Shown: positions 44,740 to 53,205, counted from the stretch's first letter. The stretch is 64,000 bases of DNA from Chitinophaga pinensis (GCA_902167325.1 LR632930.1:5022001-5086000); one strand, 5' to 3'. The notes: generated by a model from the letters alone, not told the origin. Program-made: numbers and translations.

Positions 44740-47040
44740 ATGACGAAGAACTGCTTCAACACAAACGGAAGGAAAATAAGCCTCCTGTTTTTATTTTCTT
44801 TGCTATGCCTTACCACCGTGGTGAAGGCACAATGGAATTTCCATACCGACTACTTCAGGATTCAGATAGACAAGCGCGGATTCATCACCAGCATGAAAAA
44901 TATAACCGTTTCACCGGAACGTGAATTCAGTCCTTCGGGCAAGCCGTCTCCGCTCATGTTATTATATGATGGCGTTAAGAAGGTATATTACGAGCCTGCG
45001 AAAGCGGACCTTGATAAATCGGGAAATGTGTTCACACTCCATTACACGAACGGTTCTACTGCCAAAGTTAAACTGGAGCCGGGCAAAAAATACTTCCGGC
45101 TTACCCTGCAATCGCTGTCGCCCCGTAAAAACATTGAAGGTATCCAGTGGGGCCCTTATCATACGAATATTACAAACCTGCTGGGTGAGATCATCGGCGT
45201 GGCGCGGGATACCAGCGAAACAGTGAACTTCGCCATCGGCATGCTTGCACTGAACGACAATACACTGGGGGGCACCTCCACCACCATTGGTGATGCAGCT
45301 CCCTTCCAGTATATCATCCATACTCCTGACGCCAAACGCTTTCCACTCCCTGCACACCTGCATGAAGGACAGGAATTCTCCCTTGGCGGTAACGGCATCA
45401 GTGATGTGGCCTTTTATGCACATAAAGAACCCTGGTACCGCATTATGTACGGCAATGCCGCGCAGGTAGACAAAGCGGGTAGGATATCGATATCCTACCA
45501 TTCCAGGGACAGGACTACAGAAAGGGAGGTGTACTTTTCACTCATCCCCCATATGGCCGCCAATACACCTAACCACCTGCAGGTACAGCCATTGCCCGGT
45601 GTAGACTACATCGGATCTTCCGTAGCACTGTGGGGTAGCCCGGACAGTATTGCGCTGATGGATGTGATGCAGGAAATCGTCCTGAAAGAAGGACTACCTT
45701 ACCCAACCGTGAATAATAAGTGGGTGAAAGACCCTGCGGCCTATGTACCTGATTTGCTCACCAGTGGCGGATTATATGACAGCACCATTGCCTATGCGGC
45801 ACGATTGGGATTTAAAGCCATCAGTCTGTACGATATGGGCTTCCTGCGGGCCGATCGGGGCAACGAGGGGTACATCGACGGCCGGGGATATGAAAAGAAA
45901 CCCATAAAGATGACTGCGGGTAACCTGTCTCACAAAACATTTTCGGTACAAGCCGCCAGGCACGGCCTGTTGATCGGGCGCACGCCCATCACCAATTCGC
46001 TTGCTCCCGGCACGCTCGATGCCAGTCCGGTTCCCAGCGACAGCCTCTGTTACCAGCAAAAACGGCTGCTGACGAAGAACATCGGGCCGGAAGACACCCT
46101 GATATACGTCAATGATCCCAAATACCTCGAAGAAATAGCCAGCTGGGAAGGGCATAGCCAGAACCTGAATATGGTAAAAATCGGCAAAGAGCTGATCCAT
46201 TACCTTGGCGTGTCGGCCAAGGCCCCCTACCGCCTGCTGAATGTAAAACGCGGATACTGGAAAACTACCCCCGGCAGCCATACCGCCGGCGACACCATTT
46301 ACAAGCTCCAGGTGACCATCAACTACGGTTATGACGGTCTTATTCCTAACATGCAGCTGCAAGACAAAATTGCGGCTCATTATGCCGATGTTTGCCGTCT
46401 TAACGGGCTGGCATACTATGACTTCGATGGGCAGGAGTTCCTGTTTAACAATGGGCACGGTTATTATTCCACCAAGCGGTTTTTCCGCCAGATGTTTGAG
46501 AAAGCCGCCCAACAAGGCGTTCCCTATATCCGTTTCACCGGTGCTACACTTTCTGAAGGCTCCTGGCACTACCAGAGCATCTGGAATGTTGGCGGAGGGA
46601 AGAACCTTTACGATGCAGATACCCGGGAATGGGGAAGCGCTACCAGCCAGGGGAAAGACCTGCGCGATGTTACTTACGCCAATTTCTTCCCTGCGGGAAT
46701 GGGCGGTAATTTCCCCATCAATGCAAACTCTACTGTAGAACAATATGAGCATATTCAGGCTGTTTCAGCAGGCATCGGATCTACCTACAGCTTACAATTG
46801 AACCAGAAGGATGTGGAAAGCTGTCCGCAGAAGGAAGCCATCTTCCATGTGATCCGGACATGGGAAAATGCCCGGGCTGCCAATGCCTTTCCACGGTGGG
46901 TTAAAAAGCTGCTGGCCGATCCGGCTCAAAGCTTCCGGCTTGAAGCTCAGGATGAAGATACCTGGAAGCTATATTGCGCAAAAAGCAAAGGTGCGCCATT
47001 TCAGCTGGTTACGGAACTAAAGCGGGCGGAAGGGTATTGA
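44740..47040 (+). CDS. Secreted protein of unknown family, possibly carbohydrate-active
   Basis: 766 residues with a signal peptide ending VVKA|QWN (about residue 31). I do not recognise the family. The first ~290 residues look beta-rich, like the beta-sandwich domain that precedes some glycosidase barrels (FHTDYFRIQIDKRGFITSMK). The middle and C-terminal part alternates helices and strands as in a TIM barrel, with possible catalytic-site segments LYDMGFLRAD (about 364-373), YYDFDGQEFLF (about 560-570) and RFTGATLSEGSWHYQS (about 598-613). The DFDG-E pattern resembles barrels of retaining glycosidases, but this is only an analogy. Single gene with a strong terminator. Confidence 0.7.
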   Translation: MTKNCFNTNGRKISLLFLFSLLCLTTVVKAQWNFHTDYFRIQIDKRGFITSMKNITVSPEREFSPSGKPSPLMLLYDGVKKVYYEPAKADLDKSGNVFTLHYTNGSTAKVKLEPGKKYFRLTLQSLSPRKNIEGIQWGPYHTNITNLLGEIIGVARDTSETVNFAIGMLALNDNTLGGTSTTIGDAAPFQYIIHTPDAKRFPLPAHLHEGQEFSLGGNGISDVAFYAHKEPWYRIMYGNAAQVDKAGRISISYHSRDRTTEREVYFSLIPHMAANTPNHLQVQPLPGVDYIGSSVALWGSPDSIALMDVMQEIVLKEGLPYPTVNNKWVKDPAAYVPDLLTSGGLYDSTIAYAARLGFKAISLYDMGFLRADRGNEGYIDGRGYEKKPIKMTAGNLSHKTFSVQAARHGLLIGRTPITNSLAPGTLDASPVPSDSLCYQQKRLLTKNIGPEDTLIYVNDPKYLEEIASWEGHSQNLNMVKIGKELIHYLGVSAKAPYRLLNVKRGYWKTTPGSHTAGDTIYKLQVTINYGYDGLIPNMQLQDKIAAHYADVCRLNGLAYYDFDGQEFLFNNGHGYYSTKRFFRQMFEKAAQQGVPYIRFTGATLSEGSWHYQSIWNVGGGKNLYDADTREWGSATSQGKDLRDVTYANFFPAGMGGNFPINANSTVEQYEHIQAVSAGIGSTYSLQLNQKDVESCPQKEAIFHVIRTWENARAANAFPRWVKKLLADPAQSFRLEAQDEDTWKLYCAKSKGAPFQLVTELKRAEGY

Positions 47041-47062
47041 TTCAAATTATTATGTAAATATG

Positions 47063-47101
47063 AAAGCAGCCTGGTTTCCATTGCGGAGGCCAGGCTGCTT
47101 T
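47063..47101 (+). terminator. Terminator of the 766-residue protein gene
   Basis: 12-bp perfect stem AAAGCAGCCTGG / CCAGGCTGCTTT (47063-47074 with 47090-47101), then GCGTTTTAA; 22 bases after the stop. Confidence 0.85.
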
Positions 47102-47308
47102 GCGTTTTAACAGTTGGTTCCCTTTTTATGAATGAAACGGCAATTTCTACCCATTAATCATACCGATTCATCCCTTTTCGCGTGTATAACAATCCTTGCT
47201 TTTATAGTTTTAAGTACGGAAACCCACATCCATCCACCTTATTCTTAACCGTCATTATCGGAAGCATTGAAAAGTGAGTAACGGTTGATTGCAGGCGAAA
47301 AATCTATC

Positions 47309-47324
47309 GGGACAAATTTTTCCC
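47309..47324. promoter_or_regulatory. Operator-like palindrome upstream of the imine-reductase-like gene
   Basis: The minus strand reads GGGAAAAATTTGTCCC. The same 16-mer with one change (GGGAAAAATTTATCCC) lies upstream of the neighbouring HxlR regulator gene. It is 46 bases upstream of the -7 box at 47371. Probably an HxlR binding site. Confidence 0.65.
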
Positions 47325-47370
47325 CCTGCTGAATCTTTTATCCCGTATTGATGATGCGTGCCGTTGCATC

Positions 47371-47378
47371 TAGTTTTG
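47371..47378 (+). promoter_or_regulatory. -7 promoter box of the imine-reductase-like gene
   Basis: TAGTTTTG is an exact TAnnTTTG match, 26 bases before the ATG at 47405; a TTG lies 20 bases further upstream. It supports this start over in-frame ATGs upstream at 47348-47356. Confidence 0.6.
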
Positions 47379-47404
47379 TACCTGTAATCAAAAAAGCATT
47401 TCAA

Positions 47405-48286
47405 ATGACAGGAACAACAGATAAAGTAACGGTAATAGGTCTGGGATCGATGGGTACGGCAATTGCGCAGGCATTTATTGCGCATGGCGCACAGGTAACG
47501 GTATGGAACAGGAACAAAAGCAAAATGGATGCGCTGGTGCTCAAAGGCGCAACTGCGGCAGCAAGTGCAGCGGAAGCGATCGCGGCCGGCGGGCTCACGG
47601 TGATCTGCGTGTCGGATTATAAAGCGGCAGATAAGATCATCAGAACAGAGGACGTTTTGAAAGTGCTGAACGGCCGCACACTGGTACAACTTAGCACCGG
47701 CACACCGAAAGAAGCGCGTGAAATGGATGCCTGGGCCCGGCAGCATGGTGCAACCTGCCTCAATGGCGACATCCTCGCATGGCCGCGGCAGATCGGCACC
47801 GGTGAGGCCACCATCGCCATCAGCGGGAACGAACTGCAATTTAAAGAACATGAAAACACCCTGCTGGCCCTGGGAACCCTCAATTTCCTTGGCAGTGAGC
47901 CAGGCCATTCAGCAGTGCTTTTTGCGTCCGTTATGGCGTACCTCGCGGGTAGCTGGATCGGCTTCGTACATGGGGCACTGATCAGTGAGAAGGAAGGATA
48001 CAGCCCTGAGCAATTCGGTGCGCTTATTCACAATATTTCACCCATGCTGGCTGCGGAATCTAAGCATATGGGCCGTGTTATTGAGCATAACAGCTTCAGC
48101 GATCCGGAAAGTACGGTAGATACCACTGGCCACGACCTGCATCTGCTGGTGCAGCATTCCGAAGAAGCGGGCATCAGCAATGAGCTGCCGAAATTTGCCG
48201 CAGATCTGTTCCAACGGGCTATAGATGCCGGCTATGGGAAGGAAGAGCATGCCGCGATCATCAAAGTGATGCGGAAGGTCAGTTAG
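47405..48286 (+). CDS. NAD(P)-dependent oxidoreductase, imine-reductase-like (6-phosphogluconate dehydrogenase fold)
   Basis: 293 residues. The N-terminal Rossmann domain begins VTVIGLGSMGTAIAQAF with GLGSMG (10-15) and VWNRNKSKMDAL, where Arg after Asn suggests NADPH. The family block GTPKEAREMDAWARQHGATC (about 101-120) is followed by the long interdomain helix (ASVMAYLAGSWIGFVHGALI) and a helical C-terminal domain with ELPKFAADLFQRAIDAGYG. This set matches imine reductases and beta-hydroxyacid dehydrogenase relatives that reduce C=N or C=O bonds. Its tail overlaps the convergent HxlR gene by 8 bases, and both genes carry the same palindrome upstream, so HxlR probably controls it. Confidence 0.88.
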   Translation: MTGTTDKVTVIGLGSMGTAIAQAFIAHGAQVTVWNRNKSKMDALVLKGATAAASAAEAIAAGGLTVICVSDYKAADKIIRTEDVLKVLNGRTLVQLSTGTPKEAREMDAWARQHGATCLNGDILAWPRQIGTGEATIAISGNELQFKEHENTLLALGTLNFLGSEPGHSAVLFASVMAYLAGSWIGFVHGALISEKEGYSPEQFGALIHNISPMLAAESKHMGRVIEHNSFSDPESTVDTTGHDLHLLVQHSEEAGISNELPKFAADLFQRAIDAGYGKEEHAAIIKVMRKVS

Positions 48287-48665
48287 CTTCCTGGAGGAAC
48301 TGGCAATTTCCGGACGCATAATCAGCGTGATTCCGGTTGATGTAATCCTTATGGGCATTACCCCATTGCTCCATTACATCAATAACGGGGAGTAAGCTCT
48401 CTCCCACCGGGGTTAACCTGTATTCCACCCGTGCCGGCACTTCGGCGAAGATCTCTTTGTAAATGATGCCAACTTCTTCCAGCTCTTTCAGATGCAGATT
48501 AATGATCCGCGGATTCACGGCCTGCATCTCACGATGGATGGCGCTCGGGCGGGACACACCCCGCCGGATGCAGTCTATGATCCAGGCTTTCCATTTGCCG
48601 CCGATCACTTTTATCGCCACCGCCAGGCCGCAATCCAGCAGCTCGGGTATTTTTTTCTGGTACAT
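48279..48665 (-). CDS. HxlR family transcriptional regulator
   Basis: 128 residues from the ATG at 48665, which follows a good promoter box. Winged-helix protein of the HxlR type: CGLAVAIKVIGGKWKAWIID (about 12-31) with the N-terminal Cys typical of redox- or electrophile-sensing members, recognition region GVSRPSAIHREMQAVNPRII (about 36-55) and LKELEEVGIIYKEIFAEVPA with the wing RVEYRLTPVGESL. HxlR/YodB proteins bind as dimers to palindromes and often control an adjacent reductase. Here the partner is the convergent imine-reductase-like gene; matching palindromes precede both. Confidence 0.92.
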   Translation of the reverse strand: MYQKKIPELLDCGLAVAIKVIGGKWKAWIIDCIRRGVSRPSAIHREMQAVNPRIINLHLKELEEVGIIYKEIFAEVPARVEYRLTPVGESLLPVIDVMEQWGNAHKDYINRNHADYASGNCQFLQEAN

Positions 48666-48683
48666 CTCTCCGTAGATTTTCAC

Positions 48684-48691
48684 CAAAGATA
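48684..48691 (-). promoter_or_regulatory. -7 promoter box of the HxlR gene
   Basis: The minus strand reads TATCTTTG, an exact TAnnTTTG match 18 bases before the ATG at 48665. The operator-like palindrome begins 25 bases further upstream. Confidence 0.6.
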
Positions 48692-48704
48692 CCACCCTGC
48701 TACG

Positions 48705-48744
48705 AAAAGCAGGACAGGGAAAAATTTATCCCTGTCCTGCTTTT
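48705..48744. promoter_or_regulatory. Long palindrome containing the second HxlR-type operator
   Basis: Perfect 16-bp arms (48705-48720 with 48729-48744) around AAAATTTA. Its core, 48717-48732, is GGGAAAAATTTATCCC, 15/16 identical to the site at 47309-47324. On the plus strand the hairpin is followed by a T, so the element could also stop plus-strand transcription before the M24 gene. Confidence 0.65.
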
Positions 48745-48844
48745 TGTGTAACATAGCCGCGTGCTGTTGTTTACCTGAAATTCCCTATTTTCGTTCTTCC
48801 TGATAATACTGATCTCACCTCGCCCTCTTAAATACCATTTAATC

Positions 48845-49516
48845 ATGACGACGAAAGTAAAACTGCGCGAGGCAGAAAGCATTGCCCAACAATTATTTAC
48901 CACCGCCGAAAGCCGCGGGCTGATTGTGGCCGGCAAAACGGAACAACAACTGAATACGGAGATCTTCCACCTTGCCGAGGAGCTGTTCAGCATCAAAAAG
49001 TTCTGGCATAAACGCATCGTCCGCAGCGGACCCAATACGCTGCATCCTTACAAGGAAAATCCGCCGGACCTCACCCTCCGGGACGATGACATTCTCTTTT
49101 TCGATTTCGGGCCTATCGTGGAAGACTGGGAAGCCGACCTTGGCCGTACCTATGTGATCGGCAATGATCCCCACAAGCTCCGCCTGAAGCATGACATTGA
49201 AGCGGCCTGGCAAACGGCCAAAGACTGGTTCCATCAGCACAGCACGCTGAGCGGGGCGGATTATTTCAATTATGTGGTGTCGCTGGCGGAGCAAAAAGGC
49301 TGGACGTTCGGTGGTGAGATTGCAGGGCACCTGATCGGCGAATTCCCGCACGAAAAGCTGGAACCCGGCAACTATGGCCTTTACGTCCACCCTTCCAACT
49401 ACAACGACATGTTTGCCCCTGATGCCAACGGCCAGCCCCGCGAGTGGATACTGGAAGTGCATTTCGTAGACCGTAACCTGCAGATCGGCGGCTTCTATGA
49501 ACAATTACTCACCTGA
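48845..49516 (+). CDS. M24-family (Xaa-Pro aminopeptidase-like) metallopeptidase
   Basis: 223 residues, the catalytic pita-bread domain only, with no N-terminal domain. Metal-site residues of the family are visible: FFDFGP and EADLGRTYV (the two Asp), AGHLIGEFPHEKL (His) and WILEVHFVD (Glu). It begins MTTKVKLREAESIAQQL. M24 enzymes remove N-terminal residues before proline or methionine, or in some branches cleave creatine or bind without cutting. Smaller than standard aminopeptidase P, so its activity is uncertain. It is followed after 24 bp by a GNAT gene. A weak -7 box (TATTTTCG) lies at 48786-48793. Confidence 0.85.
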   Translation: MTTKVKLREAESIAQQLFTTAESRGLIVAGKTEQQLNTEIFHLAEELFSIKKFWHKRIVRSGPNTLHPYKENPPDLTLRDDDILFFDFGPIVEDWEADLGRTYVIGNDPHKLRLKHDIEAAWQTAKDWFHQHSTLSGADYFNYVVSLAEQKGWTFGGEIAGHLIGEFPHEKLEPGNYGLYVHPSNYNDMFAPDANGQPREWILEVHFVDRNLQIGGFYEQLLT

Positions 49517-49540
49517 TCAAACCAATCATAAAAACGCCAT

Positions 49541-50002
49541 ATGCCCGACTACATAATAAGACCCGCCACTAAAGCCGACCTTCCCGTCCTGCGTATCGCA
49601 GAACAGGCGGTGATTGCCTGGGAACGTTCTTTCGATCATAACCTCGCTCCTGACCCGATAAGCTATTACGACCTTGACAATATGTTTGACCGGGAAGATG
49701 TGCTGCTACTCATGGCCGAAGTAAATGGCAGGCTGGCTGCCACCGGTTACATTTTGCGCCGTCAGAACAAACCATTCGAATCATTCAGTCACCATGGCTA
49801 TATCGGATTCATGTACACAGCGCCTGAACACCGGGGGCAGGGAATTGCAACCGCCATCATTGCAAGTTTGCGGCAATGGGCAACTGAAAAGGGACTGAAA
49901 GAGATCAGACTGGAAGTATACGATCAGAATGTTAGTGCAGTACGTGCTTACGAAAAGGCGGGGTTAAAAAAAGTGCTGACAGAAATGCGCATGGACATTT
50001 GA
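49541..50002 (+). CDS. GNAT family N-acetyltransferase
   Basis: 153 residues spanning the whole GNAT fold: N-terminal IIRPATKADLPVLRIAEQAV, the central strand YIGFMYTAPEHRGQGIATAI with the acetyl-CoA-binding R/Q-x-x-G-x-G/A loop (EHRGQGIATA), and the C-terminal YDQNVSAVRAYEKAGLKKV. It transfers acetyl groups to an amine, possibly a peptide N-terminus or small molecule; the substrate is not predictable. Likely in one transcript with the M24 peptidase upstream. Confidence 0.9.
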   Translation: MPDYIIRPATKADLPVLRIAEQAVIAWERSFDHNLAPDPISYYDLDNMFDREDVLLLMAEVNGRLAATGYILRRQNKPFESFSHHGYIGFMYTAPEHRGQGIATAIIASLRQWATEKGLKEIRLEVYDQNVSAVRAYEKAGLKKVLTEMRMDI

Positions 50003-50043
50003 ATCCGCCGGTACCATTCCCTCTTACGACAAACAGTATCCAC

Positions 50044-50523
50044 ATGCAATATACATTAGTACAATTAAGACAAACCCAAATATCCGATCTGGAAATATTA
50101 TTTCAATTTCAACTGGACCCGGAGGGCAAACAGTTAGCTGCATTTACATCCGCAGAAAATGCCGATAAAGCAGTATATATACAAAAGCACACCAAATTCC
50201 TGGATGCCCCCACGAATAATACGCAGACTATCCTATTGGGCGATACCATTGCCGGCAGCATTGCAAAATTCGAAATGGAAGGACATGCAGAAATCACTTA
50301 TTGGATAGACAGGAAGCTTTGGGGGAAAGGGATTGCCACAACAGCACTGCACCAATTTATAACCATTGAAAAAGCAAGGCCTCTTTTTGGACGCGTTGCG
50401 TTTGACAATATAGGTTCGCAGAAAGTGCTCGAGAATTGTGGATTTATCCGGACCGGAAAAGATAAGGGCTTCGCTAATGCCCGGCAGGCAGAGATAGAAG
50501 AGTTTATATACAGGCTGGTGTAG
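50044..50523 (+). CDS. GNAT family N-acetyltransferase (RimJ/RimL-like)
   Basis: 159 residues from the ATG at 50044 (MQYTLVQLRQTQISDLEILF); the in-frame ATG 45 bases upstream overlaps the previous gene and adds no family sequence. The RimJ/RimL-type pattern is AEITYWIDRKLWGKGIATTA (about 86-105) with the acetyl-CoA loop WGKGIATTA and VAFDNIGSQKVLENCGFIRTG (residues after 118). Such enzymes acetylate ribosomal protein N-termini, amino-acid analogues or antibiotics. Third gene of the M24/GNAT group. Confidence 0.9.
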   Translation: MQYTLVQLRQTQISDLEILFQFQLDPEGKQLAAFTSAENADKAVYIQKHTKFLDAPTNNTQTILLGDTIAGSIAKFEMEGHAEITYWIDRKLWGKGIATTALHQFITIEKARPLFGRVAFDNIGSQKVLENCGFIRTGKDKGFANARQAEIEEFIYRLV

Positions 50524-50706
50524 AAATCAACTTCACTTCAGTGCAATTACTGCAATCCCGGGTTAGCAAAGACATTGCATGTTCATCCCTTATTCCTGCC
50601 TATCTGTCACATTTCAGATAATACGGAAACAATTTGTATTAGCATTAACCCGGGTGCTAACCATTCAGCGATTGGTTAAATCAATCGTACCCATTAAACA
50701 GATTCC

Positions 50707-52239
50707 ATGAAAAGAATACTTACAGCAATTGCGCTGTTATCAACCTTTCAAACAGTACTAGCTCAACGCTATACTATTTCCGGGCAGGTAAAGGGGGCAG
50801 ATAAGCGGGACATTACCCTTCAGGTGTTGGCAGACGGTTTTTTCCCTAATCAGAAACAGGTGCTCGAAACCGCTGCCGATGGCTCCTTCAGGCATTCGAT
50901 TCCATTAGCCAACCCGCGATTCGCTTATCTGGTCTGTAACAAAGTGCGTTACAGGATATTAATGAGTCCGGGCAGAGATGTGCAGGTTACGCTCATTCAC
51001 GGATCCAATGCGCCTGTCAGCTTCAGCGGGAAAGGTGCTAATGAAAACAATCTTTTACAGGGCTTAAAAATGGAAGAACTGGCCTTTTTCATGAAAGATC
51101 ACGAGGCGGTGAATCCATACGCCGGGCTGCGGATCGATTCTTTCCGGTTGGCCATACTGTACCGGGTAGAAAGTATGCTTCAGGAGAAACAAGAAAGCAT
51201 CAGGAAAGCTGCTATCCCCGAACCAATGAAGGCATTGCTGCAAAGTGAACTGGGGTATTATGCGCAATGTACGCTCGATGATTTCGTTGGCGCTAATTTA
51301 CGCAAGGCAAAGAACCCTGACAAGGACACTATCCATCAGGTGGTGATGCATTGGCGCCCCCTGCCAGACAGCGCGGCGCTGGTCAATGGATTCTACGCCA
51401 ATATGATGCTGTCGCGGTACAGCAACTATGCGGTTAATTTGCTCGGGAAAGACTTCAGAACCAATCCGGAAGTGGCGAAGGCAAGGATCTCGGCTATACT
51501 GGGGCTTCCCTTTGAAGAAATTAACCGGTTGCTGGCCCAATATGGCGAACGGTATGTGATGGAGTGGCTGTACGCCAGTAAACAGCTACCCCGCAATGTC
51601 CGCAGCAGGATCCTATATAACAGGATCATGGAAGCCTGCGACGCTTCCCTGCTGGGTACTGCCGCATATCTGAAAGATACTATGCAAACTTACTTCCCGC
51701 AAACCACCTATGCGCGCAAGGCCATACAGTCCGTGAACCTCCTGAACCAAAAACACGAGGCCGCCATCAGCAACAACCGCATTATCTTTTACGAAACCAT
51801 TAAACCCAACTCCCTCGGGGTAATGCTGGCAAAGCATCGCGGTAAACCCGTGTACCTCGATATCTGGGGCACCTGGTGCGGGCCATGCCGGACAGAACTC
51901 GGCTATACCCCGGCGCTCAAAAAAGCGCTCCCGCCCGGAGAAGTAGTATTCATATACCTCGCCATGGACCATGACAACAAAGAGGCAACCTGGAAGGAGA
52001 TGGCACGGCTCAATGGTATAGAAGGCGAGCATTACCGCCTCACCAGCAGCCAGATCCCTCCTATCTGGGATGAAATACGGGCAGCAGGGGGCTTAACAGA
52101 CCGGTACCCTACTTATGTATTGTTTGACCGGGAGGGTAAGATTGTGGTTCCCAATGCAGGATACCCAAGTGAAGGGGAGAAAACCATTGAGCAGATTAAA
52201 GCAGTGATTGGCAAGGGGAATATGGTGCTATCCAATTAA
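50707..52239 (+). CDS. TlpA-family thioredoxin-fold protein
   Basis: 510 residues with a signal peptide (MKRILTAIALLSTFQTVLAQ). A DUF4369-like N-terminal domain (YTISGQVKGADKRDITLQVL, about 22-41) is followed by a helical middle and a TlpA thioredoxin domain with WGTWCGPC (Cys391, Cys394), DHDNKEATWKEMARLNGIEG and YPTYVLFDREGKIVVP. Predicted periplasmic thiol-disulfide reductase. Not close in sequence to the TlpA at 24938 apart from the fold. The upstream 183-bp gap holds a 9-bp inverted pair CCCGGGTTA / TAACCCGGG (50557, 50646). Confidence 0.88.
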   Translation: MKRILTAIALLSTFQTVLAQRYTISGQVKGADKRDITLQVLADGFFPNQKQVLETAADGSFRHSIPLANPRFAYLVCNKVRYRILMSPGRDVQVTLIHGSNAPVSFSGKGANENNLLQGLKMEELAFFMKDHEAVNPYAGLRIDSFRLAILYRVESMLQEKQESIRKAAIPEPMKALLQSELGYYAQCTLDDFVGANLRKAKNPDKDTIHQVVMHWRPLPDSAALVNGFYANMMLSRYSNYAVNLLGKDFRTNPEVAKARISAILGLPFEEINRLLAQYGERYVMEWLYASKQLPRNVRSRILYNRIMEACDASLLGTAAYLKDTMQTYFPQTTYARKAIQSVNLLNQKHEAAISNNRIIFYETIKPNSLGVMLAKHRGKPVYLDIWGTWCGPCRTELGYTPALKKALPPGEVVFIYLAMDHDNKEATWKEMARLNGIEGEHYRLTSSQIPPIWDEIRAAGGLTDRYPTYVLFDREGKIVVPNAGYPSEGEKTIEQIKAVIGKGNMVLSN

Positions 52240-52255
52240 ACCTAAACAGCATATT

Positions 52256-53113
52256 GTGATTAAAAAGCGCCTCTTTACCTTGTTAATGTTACCCCTGTCC
52301 TGCTTCGCACAGACCAATTCAGCGGTTAGCAATGAAAAAAACTGTCCCGGGAGTTCAATGATGAAAAGTGCTGTTACTTTTACAAACACCTTAAAAGACA
52401 GATTCACCATTGTTCAATGGGATCAAAGACATGCAGGTAAAACACTGGCATTAAATCCATCGCCTACCCAGCCCTCCGTTGCACAAATGGAGCAGGACAC
52501 TTACCAGGTGATCCGTTTTCTGACGAAGGAGTTAAAACAGGAAAAGATATACTTACTCGGCAGTTCATGGGGAAATGTGCTGGGCTTTTATATCGTTAAA
52601 CACCATCCGGAACTGTTACACGCTTATTATGCTTCAAACCCTGTTATTAGTCAATTATCCAGTGAGAAAGAATTACTTAAAATCCTGAAAGATCATTTCC
52701 GGGAAGATACCGTTGCCACTAAAGAACTGGTGAGTGTGCATATTCCATTCAAAATAGATGAAGACCTGTTTTACCTGAGAAAATGGCTCTTTTACAAAGA
52801 CGGAAAGAAGTATGTAACCAGTAATGATTTCAAAAAAGGTTTTCTGCAATGGTCCAAAACCTGGTCGCCGGCCTGGAACGATGTTATGAAAATTGATTTA
52901 CCGATAACCTTAAAGAAAGTTGACTGTCCGGTTTACTTCTTTGAAGGCAAAAACGATATTCAGACATCTACTGCAATAACGCAGACATACTTCGAGAAGT
53001 TAAAAACACCGAAGAAAGCGCTGTTCCTGTTTGAGCAATCCGGGCACCAGATACATCAGGATGAACCGGAGAAATTTCAACATGTGATCATTGAAACTTT
53101 AGATAGTAAGTAA
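52256..53113 (+). CDS. Alpha/beta hydrolase, apparently missing the oxyanion-hole segment
   Basis: About 285 residues from a GTG at 52256, just after the TlpA stop; a signal peptide follows (FTLLMLPLSCFAQT). Homologous hydrolases of the proline iminopeptidase-like type have a strand and an HGGPG oxyanion motif before PGSSMMKSAVTFTNTLKDRF. Here the signal is followed almost directly by NEKNCPGSSMM, so some 30-50 residues including HGG are absent. The rest is intact: VQWDQRHAGKT, nucleophile Ser104 in GSSWG, Asp in FEGKNDIQTS and His in SGHQIHQDE. The frame is open throughout, so it may be a recent in-frame deletion; activity is doubtful. Confidence 0.7.
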   Translation: MIKKRLFTLLMLPLSCFAQTNSAVSNEKNCPGSSMMKSAVTFTNTLKDRFTIVQWDQRHAGKTLALNPSPTQPSVAQMEQDTYQVIRFLTKELKQEKIYLLGSSWGNVLGFYIVKHHPELLHAYYASNPVISQLSSEKELLKILKDHFREDTVATKELVSVHIPFKIDEDLFYLRKWLFYKDGKKYVTSNDFKKGFLQWSKTWSPAWNDVMKIDLPITLKKVDCPVYFFEGKNDIQTSTAITQTYFEKLKTPKKALFLFEQSGHQIHQDEPEKFQHVIIETLDSK

Positions 53114-53142
53114 GCGGCAGGCCACATCATGACGCTTCCTGT

Positions 53143-53181
53143 AACAACAAAGCCCCGCTGCTATAGCTGGGCTTTGTTGTT
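53143..53181. terminator. Bidirectional terminator between hydrolase and dehydrogenase genes
   Basis: 13-bp perfect stem AACAACAAAGCCC / GGGCTTTGTTGTT (53143-53155 with 53169-53181) between two convergent genes; T-rich outer arms on both strands. Confidence 0.85.
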
Positions 53182-53205
53182 TGTAAAATATCATAACTCT
53201 CCGGA

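Noticed and set aside
45772-46752. 326-codon frame on the minus strand inside the 766-residue protein gene
   Set aside because: Antisense to a gene with a signal peptide and terminator; no domain or start context of its own.
50557-50654. 9-bp inverted pair CCCGGGTTA / TAACCCGGG upstream of the TlpA gene as an operator
   Set aside because: Arms are about 80 bases apart and short; likely chance, kept only as a note in the gene entry.
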